A stretch of 8,421 bases of DNA, from assembly GCA_017467225.1 (NCBI GenBank), contig JAFTSR010000174.1:1-8421 (forward strand). Reading direction: 5' to 3'. Shown here in pieces: positions 1-6,075 of the stretch. This stretch comes from Clostridia bacterium (GTDB lineage: Bacteria; Bacillota_A; Clostridia; Oscillospirales; CAG-272). The translations under genes were made by a program, and so were the position numbers. Each line of letters starts with the position of its first letter. Position 1 is the stretch's first letter. The notes under the pieces are model-generated. The model was not told where the DNA came from. It saw only the letters and a program-made list of their open reading frames with translations, and made no database searches.

Positions 1-1127
1 GCACCGTACAGTCCGCGCACGGTTTTGACCTCCAGCGTGGCATACAGCTGGGTCGGGTCGATGCAATCGTACTCGATGGCGTAGGCGTAGCGCATGATCT
101 GCGCGTCGGCAAAGCCGGGAAGCGAGTGCAGCATGGCGACCTGGACGTCGGTGGGCAGGGAAGTGGAAAATCCCTGAATGTACATCTCGTCGGTGTGACG
201 TCCGACCGGCTCGACAAACAGCTGGTGGCGCTCTTTATCGGGGAAACGGGTCAGCTTGTCCTCAATGGACGGGCAATAGCGCAGGCCGGTGCCGTGGATG
301 GCGCCGGAATACATAGCGCTGCGCTTGATATTATCAAGAATGATGCGATGCGTCTGGGCGTTGGTGTAGACGACGTGGCAAGGAATCTGCTCCAGCGTAT
401 CAAGGTAATTTTCGTCGGTGTCGGCGCTATAGGGCAGGCCGTCGGTCTCGCCGGGCTGAATCTCCAGCACGCTGTAGTCGATGGTGTCGCGGTGGACGCG
501 TGCCGGTGTGCCGGTTTTGAAGCGCATGATGGTTAGACCCAGGCGGCGCAGCGCATCGGTCAGACCGAGTGCGGCAAGAAAGCCGTCGGGACCGGAGGAA
601 TAATTGACGTTGCCGACGAAAACGCGGCCGTCAAGATAGGTGCCTGTGCACAGAATGGCGGCGCGGCAGGACCAGATCTCGCCAAGCTTGGTGACAACGC
701 CGGTGATGCGCTGATGCTCACCGTCAGCTTCAGTGACAAGGTCGACGATCTCGGCCTGGACGATGCGCAGATTGGGCTGCTGTTCCAGCGTTTGCTTGAC
801 GATGCTGTGATACAGTCGGCGATCGGCCTGGACGCGCTTGGAACGAACCGCCGCACCCTTGCCGACGTTGAGCGTGCGGCTCTGCAGCGTGACGGCGTCA
901 GCTGCGCGACCCATCTCGCCGCCCAGGGCATCGATCTCGTAAACCAGATGTCCCTTGCCCGTGCCGCCGATGGACGGATTGCAGGGCAGATTGGCGATGG
1001 CGTCCAGCGACAGCGTGAAAAGCACGGTGTTCATGCCCAGCCGCGCCGCAGCCAATGCTGCCTCCACGCCTGCATGCCCCGCGCCTACAACGGCAATATC
1101 GGTTTGATGATAAGTGTCTGTGTACAT
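1..1127 (-). CDS. mnmG: MnmG (GidA), tRNA uridine-5-carboxymethylaminomethyl modification enzyme, 3'-truncated by window edge
   Basis: FAD-dependent subunit of the MnmE-MnmG complex, which installs the (carboxymethyl)aminomethyl group on the wobble uridine (U34) of certain tRNAs in the cytoplasm. Translating from the ATG at 1127 gives 375 codons without a stop before the left edge, about 60% of the roughly 620-residue family length; the C-terminal tRNA/MnmE-binding part is outside. Visible are the FAD-binding GAGHAG motif (residues 15-20), PCNPSIGGTGKGH (48-60) with the conserved Cys49, and the family signature GLRYCPSIEDK (281-291) with Cys285, matching the two conserved cysteines of MnmG. 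The signature has Leu where Pro is usual (G-P-R-Y). A GGAGG ribosome binding site (1137-1141) sits 9 bases from the start. Neither mnmE nor another gene lies directly upstream, so mnmG opens its own unit, unlike the common mnmE-mnmG order. The only good upstream promoter is at 1624-1652. Confidence 0.97.
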   Translation of the reverse strand, partial: MYTDTYHQTDIAVVGAGHAGVEAALAAARLGMNTVLFTLSLDAIANLPCNPSIGGTGKGHLVYEIDALGGEMGRAADAVTLQSRTLNVGKGAAVRSKRVQADRRLYHSIVKQTLEQQPNLRIVQAEIVDLVTEADGEHQRITGVVTKLGEIWSCRAAILCTGTYLDGRVFVGNVNYSSGPDGFLAALGLTDALRRLGLTIMRFKTGTPARVHRDTIDYSVLEIQPGETDGLPYSADTDENYLDTLEQIPCHVVYTNAQTHRIILDNIKRSAMYSGAIHGTGLRYCPSIEDKLTRFPDKERHQLFVEPVGRHTDEMYIQGFSTSLPTDVQVAMLHSLPGFADAQIMRYAYAIEYDCIDPTQLYATLEVKTVRGLYG

Positions 1128-1177
1128 ATATTTACGCCTCCGGTGGGCAGGGCACTGCCATTGCCTCCGGCGGGTCA

Positions 1178-1198
1178 GACCCTTTTGATAAAAGGGTC
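1178..1198. repeat. Perfect 9-bp palindrome upstream of mnmG
   Basis: Arms GACCCTTTT (1178-1186) and AAAAGGGTC (1190-1198) enclose a 3-base loop. No T-run follows on the minus strand, so it is unlikely to be a terminator for mnmG-directed transcription. With the 5-bp hairpin at 1146-1159 it forms the last structure before the mnmG ribosome binding site. It is probably part of a repetitive intergenic element. Confidence 0.55.
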
Positions 1199-1428
1199 CG
1201 ACACCCCCAAAACCTTTCAATAAATTATTTGCAAATTTTTTAGCGATTCTGTTCTGTCCGAACGGTCAGCAACGTCCTTATGGGGCCCCTACCCCATGGG
1301 TAAAGCGCAATGATTTGTTTTGCATTGAGGCGGGAGCAAGCCCCCGCCCTACAAGATACCGCTTTTCTTCCCTTAGAAAACCCCGCAGTTTTCGCCGTCC
1401 TTTTTGAGGCGGCGAAAGCAAAGCCTTT

Positions 1429-1495
1429 GCTGTGCAGCAGCCGCGTGCGATTTAGCCAAATGATTTCATCATTTGGCGGTAGCACGCGAAACAGC
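1429..1495. repeat. Compound stem-loop in the 1.1-1.7 kb intergenic region
   Basis: The inner stem GCCAAATGAT (1455-1464) pairs perfectly with ATCATTTGGC (1468-1477) over a 3-base loop. A middle stem CGCGTGC (1442-1448) pairs with GCACGCG (1482-1488), and an outer stem GCTGT (1429-1433) pairs with ACAGC (1491-1495). Together this is an interrupted hairpin of 22 base pairs. It is directly preceded by another inverted repeat, 1390-1397 with 1410-1417. The nesting suggests a selected structure or a palindromic mobile repeat, not chance. Confidence 0.6.
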
Positions 1496-1514
1496 AGGGA
1501 TACATAAGGGACGG

Positions 1515-1613
1515 CAGTCCCTTATGCACGCTTTTTTTGGTTCGTTTTTTTGGCGTGTGCCAAAAAAATGAACAATAAATTCAATTAAAGTCAGAACGCT
1601 TTGTTCGCACAAT
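1515..1613 (+). repeat. Intergenic repeat, copy A (related to 8301-8419 on the other strand)
   Basis: Read on the plus strand, this segment shares an ordered set of blocks with the reverse complement of 8301-8419. The blocks are an AGTCCC start, ACGC followed by a T-rich run ending in TTTGG, a palindrome of the form GGCGTGTGCC/GACGCGCGTC flanked by T and A runs, AATGAACAA, an AT-rich stretch, and GTTCGCACAAT (GTTCGCACATT in copy B). Its own hairpin is the 15-bp stem 1540-1554/1559-1573. Similarity was judged by eye; copy B carries an extra hairpin. The family and its mobility are unknown. Confidence 0.55.
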
Positions 1614-1623
1614 CTAACACCCT

Positions 1624-1652
1624 ATTTTATCACAATTCCCCCACATTGTCAA
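1624..1652 (-). promoter_or_regulatory. Sigma-70-type promoter facing mnmG
   Basis: On the minus strand, -35 TTGACA (1647-1652) is separated by exactly 17 bases from -10 TAAAAT (1624-1629). Transcription would start near 1617 and run through the palindromic region towards mnmG, whose start is about 490 bases downstream. The -10 box lies about 10 bases from the end of repeat copy A. It could also serve an unrecognised small RNA. Confidence 0.7.
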
Positions 1653-1660
1653 CCGTTTTG

Positions 1661-1695
1661 CAAAACAAAAGAGCCGCTTCACAGGGAAGCAGCCC
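1661..1695 (-). terminator. Rho-independent terminator of the lipoprotein gene
   Basis: On the minus strand, arms GGGCTGCTTC (1695-1686) and GAAGCGGCTC (1680-1671) form a 10-bp stem with two G-U pairs and a 5-base loop, followed by TTTTGTTTTG (1670-1661). It begins 12 bases after the lipoprotein stop codon and lies just upstream of the promoter at 1624-1652, so it insulates mnmG from lipoprotein transcription. Confidence 0.82.
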
Positions 1696-1707
1696 TTCTG
1701 TTAAAGC

Positions 1708-4005
1708 TTAGTCGCCCTTTTCCACACCCTGACCCGACTGGAGAACCAGATCGAACAGCGTGTAAGGATCAACACACTTGTATTCATATTTGCAGTTTTG
1801 CGACTCCGCATACGCGATCAACGCCTCAATGGTGTTGTTCAGCGACGTGGGAGACTTGCATACCGTGCGGTACGCAGAGAAGTTGTTGCCGGTTTTGGAG
1901 GAGTAATCGTATATTGCCTTGGCAGCCTCTTCCGGATTGTCGGGATTGATGCCGTTCATCAGATGCATAAATACCGTCTCACCATTCCAGATGACCAACT
2001 TCTGGCCGCTGTCGTTGTGGAACGAGCCAACCGGCGCGATCTCGGCATACGCGGAGAACTCGCGGTCGGTCATCTTGTTGGTGCCATTAATGATGAAGCC
2101 GACAATATCCATGTCGTAACGCTCGGTGTAAGGCTCGTTGTACTCAACCCAAGCGTCCATGTCGGGCAGCATGGCGGGAATAACGTAGCCGGCACCGCTG
2201 TCGCCGGTCGCCAGGTAGTCATTGGGGGTCAGATTCTCGTAAATGTAGTCAAACACCATGGGAACACGGTCGCCAAGGTTGGGGTTGAAGCCCCACATCA
2301 AGGGATTCTGCCCTCTGCCCTTGTCCTGGAAGAAGGTCGGAATGTGCTGCTTGAGCCATGCGGAGGAGTCGTAGTCACCCATGTAAATGGTGAAATAACG
2401 AACGTTCTTGTCAAAGACCTCCTCATAAGGGGACTCGGTGTTTTCATACGCTGCGGTGGAAACGTACTGCGTGTAGACCGAGCCGTTGGTCATCCAGGCC
2501 GGATGCGCGGCGTCGGCTTCCTTGATGAAGTTGTAAGCAGAAATGAACTCAACGAAATCCCACTCCAGCGTGGTTGCGACGATAGAGCCGTGGTCGCGGT
2601 GGGTGGTGTACTTCATGTACCAAGGAGGGAAGCCCATCAGCTTGCCCATCTTGCCGTTGTTCTTCTCGCAGAAGAAATTCAGAATGGTGTGCAGTGTTTG
2701 CGCGTCGGTACCGACCGGCTGGTCAAGATCGTCGCAGGGAGCCTCCTCGGCGTAGCAGGTCAGATCGAAGAAGAAGCAGCCGTTCATGACCAGATAGTCA
2801 TGGCTGTACAGCTGGTTCCAGTTGGGAGAACGACCCTCGGCGGTTTCATAAATGGGATTGCCCTCAACGGTCGAGGCGCCGTCCAGCGTGTAGGCAACCA
2901 TCTCAGAGTTGCAGCGGTCGCCGTACTTCTCCAGTGCCCACAGATAAGCGTCACACTTGGCACTGGCCGAGGAGGGAATGTCGGTGTCGGCAATGGTCGT
3001 GCCCTCAATGCCGTCAAACATGGCGTACAGGTTTTCCTTGACGGGAACGTCATGATCGCGCAGCCACTGGTACATGCTCTTGGCCTCCGCGCTGAAGCGC
3101 ACGGGCAGATAACCGTCAACGGCGCATATGGTGCCGGCAACGTTGGCCGTGGAGGGAACGTCGGGGTCCCAGGCGACCATGCCAAGCTCCTGAATGTAGC
3201 TGCCGAAGGTTTCCCACAACTGCTCCCAGGAGGTGATCTCCTTGATGGGGGCACCATCAAACATCTTGCCCTCGCCGGAGATGTAATCCAGCCAGAAGGT
3301 GTCGGTGCCGTCGAACATATAGTACAGATAGAAGCCGTTTTCTGCGGCATTCTTGTTCAGGCGACCCTGCAGGGAGGCGATGAAACGAACGATATCGTTG
3401 TGCGCAGGGTTGCCGGAGGCAGCCGGCATGCTCTTGATATCGCTGATCTTGTAAACGACGGTGGGATACTCAAACGAGCCGCGGTAGTTCAGCGTAGAGG
3501 GCAGCGCCAGATTGAGGGTCGCACCCTCGGCTGCATTCAGATACGTATCGATAAAATATTCAACTGCCTTCTGTGTTGCGTCAGGGTCTGCGCCGGTGAT
3601 CATCAGCTTGCCGTCCTCGTGCATGATGACAAACTCGTTGATGGCAAGATCGACGGGAACCTTAGAGAAAATCTCGCGGTTGGTGTCGCCGACGATGATC
3701 TCAAACGCGGAAGGATCGTCATAGTCGGTGGAAATGTCGATCTCACAGCCGGTGGAAGCGACAATCGCCTTGCGCAGCTCAACGGCGGCCTGGGTCACCG
3801 TGTCCTTGGTGCTGTAGCGATCCGAGCGGATAATGCGATACGACGTTACGCCGTCCTTGATGATGTCGACGGTGTCGACGACCTGATCACCGTCATCCGG
3901 CGTTTCATCCGGAGAGGGGGAATCGTCGATATCGGTGCAAGCGACCAGCGCCAAAAGAGAGAAGACGCAGGCAAAGGCCAGCACCCATGCGAAAATCTTT
4001 TTCAT
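1708..4005 (-). CDS. Lipoprotein of the GxGYxYP putative glycoside hydrolase family
   Basis: Predicted surface-anchored lipoprotein of 765 residues. A lysine-led hydrophobic signal peptide ends in the lipobox LVAC (residues 20-23; lipidated Cys23), followed by an Asp/Pro-rich spacer (24-45). Residues about 55-175 resemble the non-catalytic N-terminal domain found beside many glycosidases (YRIIRSD at 56-62, GDTNRE at 106-111). From about 180 on it matches the GxGYxYP family: LQGRLNK (212-218), VAWDPDVPSTANVAG (277-291), and the name motif as GAGYVIP (604-610), with Ile where the second Tyr is usual. That family is a putative glycoside hydrolase group; activity and substrate are not established here. 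The ATG at 4005 has GGAGG at 4014-4018, 8 bases away. It has its own promoter and terminator, so it is probably monocistronic, with no transporter or sugar enzyme beside it. Family assignment is by recalled motifs. Confidence 0.9.
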   Translation of the reverse strand: MKKIFAWVLAFACVFSLLALVACTDIDDSPSPDETPDDGDQVVDTVDIIKDGVTSYRIIRSDRYSTKDTVTQAAVELRKAIVASTGCEIDISTDYDDPSAFEIIVGDTNREIFSKVPVDLAINEFVIMHEDGKLMITGADPDATQKAVEYFIDTYLNAAEGATLNLALPSTLNYRGSFEYPTVVYKISDIKSMPAASGNPAHNDIVRFIASLQGRLNKNAAENGFYLYYMFDGTDTFWLDYISGEGKMFDGAPIKEITSWEQLWETFGSYIQELGMVAWDPDVPSTANVAGTICAVDGYLPVRFSAEAKSMYQWLRDHDVPVKENLYAMFDGIEGTTIADTDIPSSASAKCDAYLWALEKYGDRCNSEMVAYTLDGASTVEGNPIYETAEGRSPNWNQLYSHDYLVMNGCFFFDLTCYAEEAPCDDLDQPVGTDAQTLHTILNFFCEKNNGKMGKLMGFPPWYMKYTTHRDHGSIVATTLEWDFVEFISAYNFIKEADAAHPAWMTNGSVYTQYVSTAAYENTESPYEEVFDKNVRYFTIYMGDYDSSAWLKQHIPTFFQDKGRGQNPLMWGFNPNLGDRVPMVFDYIYENLTPNDYLATGDSGAGYVIPAMLPDMDAWVEYNEPYTERYDMDIVGFIINGTNKMTDREFSAYAEIAPVGSFHNDSGQKLVIWNGETVFMHLMNGINPDNPEEAAKAIYDYSSKTGNNFSAYRTVCKSPTSLNNTIEALIAYAESQNCKYEYKCVDPYTLFDLVLQSGQGVEKGD

Positions 4006-4061
4006 ATATTCTACCTCCGTGCAAGCTACCCCGCCATAGCGGCGAGTGTATAGATACCATC

Positions 4062-4090
4062 AGTATAGCATACATTTGCAAAAAATGCAA
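4062..4090 (-). promoter_or_regulatory. Promoter of the lipoprotein gene, extended -10
   Basis: On the minus strand, -35 TTGCAT (4085-4090), a 17-base spacer and -10 TATACT (4062-4067) preceded by TGC (extended -10). The predicted start lies about 50 bases before the ATG at 4005. The -35 box overlaps an inverted repeat, listed separately. Confidence 0.75.
4076..4090. promoter_or_regulatory. Inverted repeat over the lipoprotein -35 box, candidate operator
   Basis: TTGCA (4076-4080) and TGCAA (4086-4090) are inverted copies separated by five A. A second pair, GCATA (4068-4072) and TATGC (4096-4100), is nested almost symmetrically around it. The position over the -35 and spacer is where a repressor would act. 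The AT-rich composition makes chance possible. Confidence 0.35.
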
Positions 4091-4222
4091 GGGGATATGC
4101 GAAAAAAGGAAAATTTTGCTTGTACATTTTGTGTGCAGCCTCAAAAAGCAGAGGCACTAATTTTCGATGAGCGTTGAGGATGAGCGGGCATTTATGAGCA
4201 CCGAACGGGAGTGCTGCTGCAA
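4091..4222. other. Core of the divergent intergenic region
   Basis: This is the DNA between the two divergent promoters. It holds no gene. It contains a weak 5-bp hairpin (GCCTC/GAGGC, 4138-4154) and an AGCAC-N9-GTGCT inverted repeat (4197-4201/4211-4215) ending 7 bases before the -35 box of the plus-strand gene. Either could be a regulator site; neither is strong evidence alone. Confidence 0.4.
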
Positions 4223-4251
4223 TTGACAGGTGCGCGGACGCGTGCTATAAT
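4223..4251 (+). promoter_or_regulatory. Perfect consensus promoter of the sigma-4-like gene
   Basis: TTGACA (4223-4228), a 17-base spacer and TATAAT (4246-4251), with TGC directly before the -10 (extended -10). All twelve hexamer positions match consensus. Predicted transcription starts near 4258, leaving a leader of about 64 bases. This placement rules out the upstream in-frame GTG at 4211 as the start of the gene. Confidence 0.9.
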
Positions 4252-4291
4252 ATGGATACAGACAAAGGAAGGCCAACACCAAGACGAACCG

Positions 4292-4308
4292 TGCGGCAAG
4301 GTGCCGCA
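4292..4308 (+). promoter_or_regulatory. Leader hairpin directly before the ribosome binding site
   Basis: TGCGGC (4292-4297) pairs perfectly with GCCGCA (4303-4308) around the loop AAGGT, three bases or fewer before the AAGGAG ribosome binding site (4311-4316). It may affect translation initiation or mRNA stability; no ligand or partner is suggested. Confidence 0.4.
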
Positions 4309-4321
4309 GAAAGGAGCAGAT

Positions 4322-4744
4322 ATGGGACGCAATATCAGAATTTCACGCGAGAATCGCTGTACAGACCCGGAGGCGCTGGACATGGCTCGCGCATTTATGG
4401 AAGATTATCAACGGGCGACCGATATGCTGACGCTGTTACAGAACGAGCGCTCGGCACACCGTGAAATACCCGGCGCAAAATTTTCCGTCACGCCTGAGCA
4501 ACGGGCGCAGCAGTACGCGTTTTGGGAGGCACGCGCCAAGGAAATCCAAGGCTTGGTCGATCGACTGCCGGCGCATCGGGAGAAAATGATGCTGCATTAT
4601 CATTATCTGCTCGGATACAGCGTTGAGGCGGTCGCAGAGGTGCTGGACACCTCGCGCAGCGGTGCTTTCCGGCTCAAAAAGCGAGCCCTGGAGGTGGTCG
4701 CCGCCCTGCTGCAGAAGCGTCCGACGCTGTTTGCGGCAGGATAA
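4322..4744 (+). CDS. Small DNA-binding protein with sigma-70 region-4-like helix-turn-helix
   Basis: A 140-residue, probably cytoplasmic protein with no membrane segment. The N-terminal half (about 15-80) looks alpha-helical and charged. The C-terminal half (about 82-130) resembles a sigma-70 region 4 fold: RLPAHREKMMLHYHYLLGYS (81-100) followed by helix-turn-helix VEAVAEVLDTSRSGAFRLKKRA (101-122, recognition helix about 110-121). The same pattern occurs in short phage-type transcription regulators and sigma-like factors; no region 2 is present, so it should not act as a complete sigma factor. The start at 4322 is chosen because AAGGAG (4311-4316) lies 5 bases upstream and the earlier in-frame GTG at 4211 precedes the promoter. 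It is a single-gene unit, divergent from the lipoprotein gene and convergent with the marR-type gene. Nothing phage-like surrounds it. The target is unknown; control of the divergent lipoprotein gene is a guess from position. Confidence 0.8.
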   Translation: MGRNIRISRENRCTDPEALDMARAFMEDYQRATDMLTLLQNERSAHREIPGAKFSVTPEQRAQQYAFWEARAKEIQGLVDRLPAHREKMMLHYHYLLGYSVEAVAEVLDTSRSGAFRLKKRALEVVAALLQKRPTLFAAG

Positions 4745-4762
4745 GAGGGTGCGGCGCATAAA

Positions 4763-4816
4763 AAAAGCGAAACGATCATCCGAAGCCGGTGCGGCAGGAC
4801 GGTTGGTTTCGCTTTT
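4763..4816. terminator. Bidirectional terminator between convergent genes
   Basis: AAAAGCGAAAC (4763-4773) and GTTTCGCTTTT (4806-4816) form a perfect 11-bp stem around a 32-base GC-rich loop. The T-rich end serves the plus-strand gene ending at 4744. The A-run at 4760-4766 gives a seven-T tail on the minus strand (broken only at 4759) for the gene ending at 4838. Confidence 0.8.
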
Positions 4817-4837
4817 ATGTTTTATGTCCGGACAGGA

Positions 4838-5296
4838 TCAGAGGTCACTTTCTTCCCGGTCGTCCAGTTGATAGCGGCGGATGTTGTCCTCCACGCGCTC
4901 TAAAAGCTCGGCGAGCTGCTCCTTTTCCTCGACGGACAAGCCGTGCGTCAGTATGGCACGCCAATCGCTTTGTATCTCCACAATGGCGGGCAGCAGCTCG
5001 TAGGCCTGATCGGTCGGAAAGACCTGCACGCTGCGACGGTCTCTGGGATGCGGCCGGCGCTCCACGTAGCCCTCACTCTCCAGCTGAGAGAGGGTGCGCG
5101 TGACGTTGCTTTTGTTGACGCCGATATGTACCGCCAGATCCTCCTGGGTGATGCCGGCGTTGCGGCAGATGGTGCGGATGTAGTCGGCGTGGTTAGCGCC
5201 CAGTCCCAGCGCGGCAAAGGCTTGACGCTGATAGGCGATCCCCGCCCGGGCGATCGCCTTGAAATACTCGGCATAGGGGGGTGTGATGGTTGCCAT
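4838..5296 (-). CDS. MarR-family winged-helix transcriptional regulator
   Basis: Dimeric DNA-binding repressor or activator type of 152 residues, a normal MarR length. The winged helix is clear: helix-turn-helix GITQEDLAVHIGVNKSNVTRTLSQLE (about 48-73), then the wing EGYVERRPHPRDRRSVQVF (75-93) with the hallmark DRR (86-88). Helices at both ends would form the dimer interface. An in-frame start further upstream (5515) lies deep in the thioesterase gene; the ATG at 5296 is preferred because AAAGGAG (5303-5309) lies 6 bases upstream and overlaps the stop codon of that gene. The 11-base gap implies a shared transcript and translational coupling. By analogy with FabT, a MarR-type regulator of fatty acid synthesis in Firmicutes, it may sense or control acyl lipid metabolism. 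That is inference from the neighbour, not from its own sequence. Confidence 0.94.
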   Translation of the reverse strand: MATITPPYAEYFKAIARAGIAYQRQAFAALGLGANHADYIRTICRNAGITQEDLAVHIGVNKSNVTRTLSQLESEGYVERRPHPRDRRSVQVFPTDQAYELLPAIVEIQSDWRAILTHGLSVEEKEQLAELLERVEDNIRRYQLDDREESDL

Positions 5297-5307
5297 AGCG
5301 AACTCCT

Positions 5308-6045
5308 TTAGCCTTGTGCGGTCGTGTGGACCTCGCAGTCCAGACACAGCTCGTCGGCAGCGTTGTAGGTCTGCACGCGGTAGATGATGCCGCCGTCCTC
5401 GCCCGTTCTCTGTCCGCGCATGACGCGCAACGTCGCGCCGGCAGAGCCCTCCTTGACGTAATTGAAATGCATGGCGCGGATCAAGGGCACCGTACCGTCG
5501 GGCAGGAAATCGCACACCATGTCGGGATAACGGGTGTTGTTCATGTGCCCGTTGTAGTCCAGATCAGAATAGACGATCTTGCGCTCACCCACGCAGATCA
5601 TCTCGTCCGGCATGACAAAGCGGCGCGGCGGCACCAGATCAAGCGGCTCCTCCGGGTCGTAGTTGTAGCGGTAAGCGTCGGCGCGGCAGGGAAGATGGGT
5701 GTTCAGATCAAGCAGCACCCAATGACTGCAGGCCTGCGCGACAATCGTGCCGTCGGGACGCTCCATGACGAAATAACGGGGGTAGTTGCAGCCCATGCCG
5801 TAGGTGATCCAGGTGCGCACCCGGATATCCTCGTGCGCGCCAACGTGCGAAAAGATTTCCAGCGACATCCGCGTGAGAATAAAGGCAAGGTTTTGCGTGT
5901 CGCGCAGCTCGTCCAGCGACTGCCCGGCGGCGATCATATGTAAATTTGCCGTCTCCTGCAGATAGACCATCAGCTGCGACGGACGAATGATACGGTCAGC
6001 GTCGGTGTCGTGCCAACGCGTGCGATAGTTTTCGATATGGTACAT
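5308..6045 (-). CDS. Acyl-ACP thioesterase (FatA/FatB-like, double hotdog)
   Basis: Hydrolyses acyl-acyl carrier protein to free fatty acid in the cytoplasm, ending or diverting fatty acid synthesis. The 245-residue length fits bacterial members, which lack the plant transit peptide. Two hotdog domains are visible: the first begins RTRWHDTDADRIIRPSQLM (about 9-27) with the long helix to about 45; the second carries SDLDYNGHMNNTRY (160-173). This matches the family catalytic segment with Asp163, Asn165 and His167, and YVKEG (196-200) supplies the conserved Glu199. The residue after Glu is Gly where the plant enzymes have Cys, as in other bacterial members. AAGGAG (6056-6061) lies 10 bases before the ATG. 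A MarR-type gene follows after 11 bases. No clear promoter was found in the 156 bases upstream, so transcription may come from the ABC-F gene or from a weak promoter. Chain-length preference cannot be read from the sequence. Confidence 0.93.
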   Translation of the reverse strand: MYHIENYRTRWHDTDADRIIRPSQLMVYLQETANLHMIAAGQSLDELRDTQNLAFILTRMSLEIFSHVGAHEDIRVRTWITYGMGCNYPRYFVMERPDGTIVAQACSHWVLLDLNTHLPCRADAYRYNYDPEEPLDLVPPRRFVMPDEMICVGERKIVYSDLDYNGHMNNTRYPDMVCDFLPDGTVPLIRAMHFNYVKEGSAGATLRVMRGQRTGEDGGIIYRVQTYNAADELCLDCEVHTTAQG

Positions 6046-6075
6046 AATTTGATTGCTCCTTATGTATGTGTGTTG

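Larger units (their letters stand above)
1128..1616 (-). other. Long palindrome-rich region, probable leader of mnmG; no convincing gene
   Basis: This stretch between the promoter at 1624-1652 and the mnmG start contains many perfect inverted repeats. They are 1146-1150/1155-1159, 1178-1186/1190-1198 (9 bp, 3-base loop), 1280-1285/1292-1297, 1329-1334/1343-1348, 1390-1397/1410-1417, the compound stem at 1429-1495, 1503-1511/1518-1526 (9 bp) and 1540-1554/1559-1573 (15 bp with one G-U). On the minus strand none is followed by a T-run, so none looks like a terminator blocking mnmG. Short open frames here cross the palindromes and lack good ribosome binding sites. It may be a long structured 5' leader or accumulated repeat elements; the sequence does not decide between them. 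Confidence 0.6.

Noticed and set aside
1240..1485. Minus-strand open frame of 81 codons in the mnmG leader
   Set aside because: It starts with GTG without a clear ribosome binding site and runs through several palindromes, so its codons are dictated by the repeats. The plus-strand frame over the same region is rejected for the same reason.
1503..1540. Hairpin 1503-1526 followed by a T-run on the plus strand as a terminator
   Set aside because: No plus-strand gene lies upstream to be terminated, and six bases separate stem and T-run. It fits better as part of the repeat.
1798..4053. Very long open frame (751 codons) on the plus strand, opposite the lipoprotein gene
   Set aside because: It is antisense to a gene with signal peptide, family motifs, ribosome binding site, promoter and terminator. 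The antisense translation has no recognisable domain and follows from codon composition.
4211..4321. Longer version of the sigma-4-like protein starting at GTG 4211
   Set aside because: The GTG lies upstream of the predicted promoter and transcription start, and the ATG at 4322 has a proper ribosome binding site.
5297..5515. Longer version of the MarR protein starting at 5515
   Set aside because: The extension lies inside the thioesterase gene, looks like an out-of-frame Arg-rich translation, and the ATG at 5296 has a good ribosome binding site.
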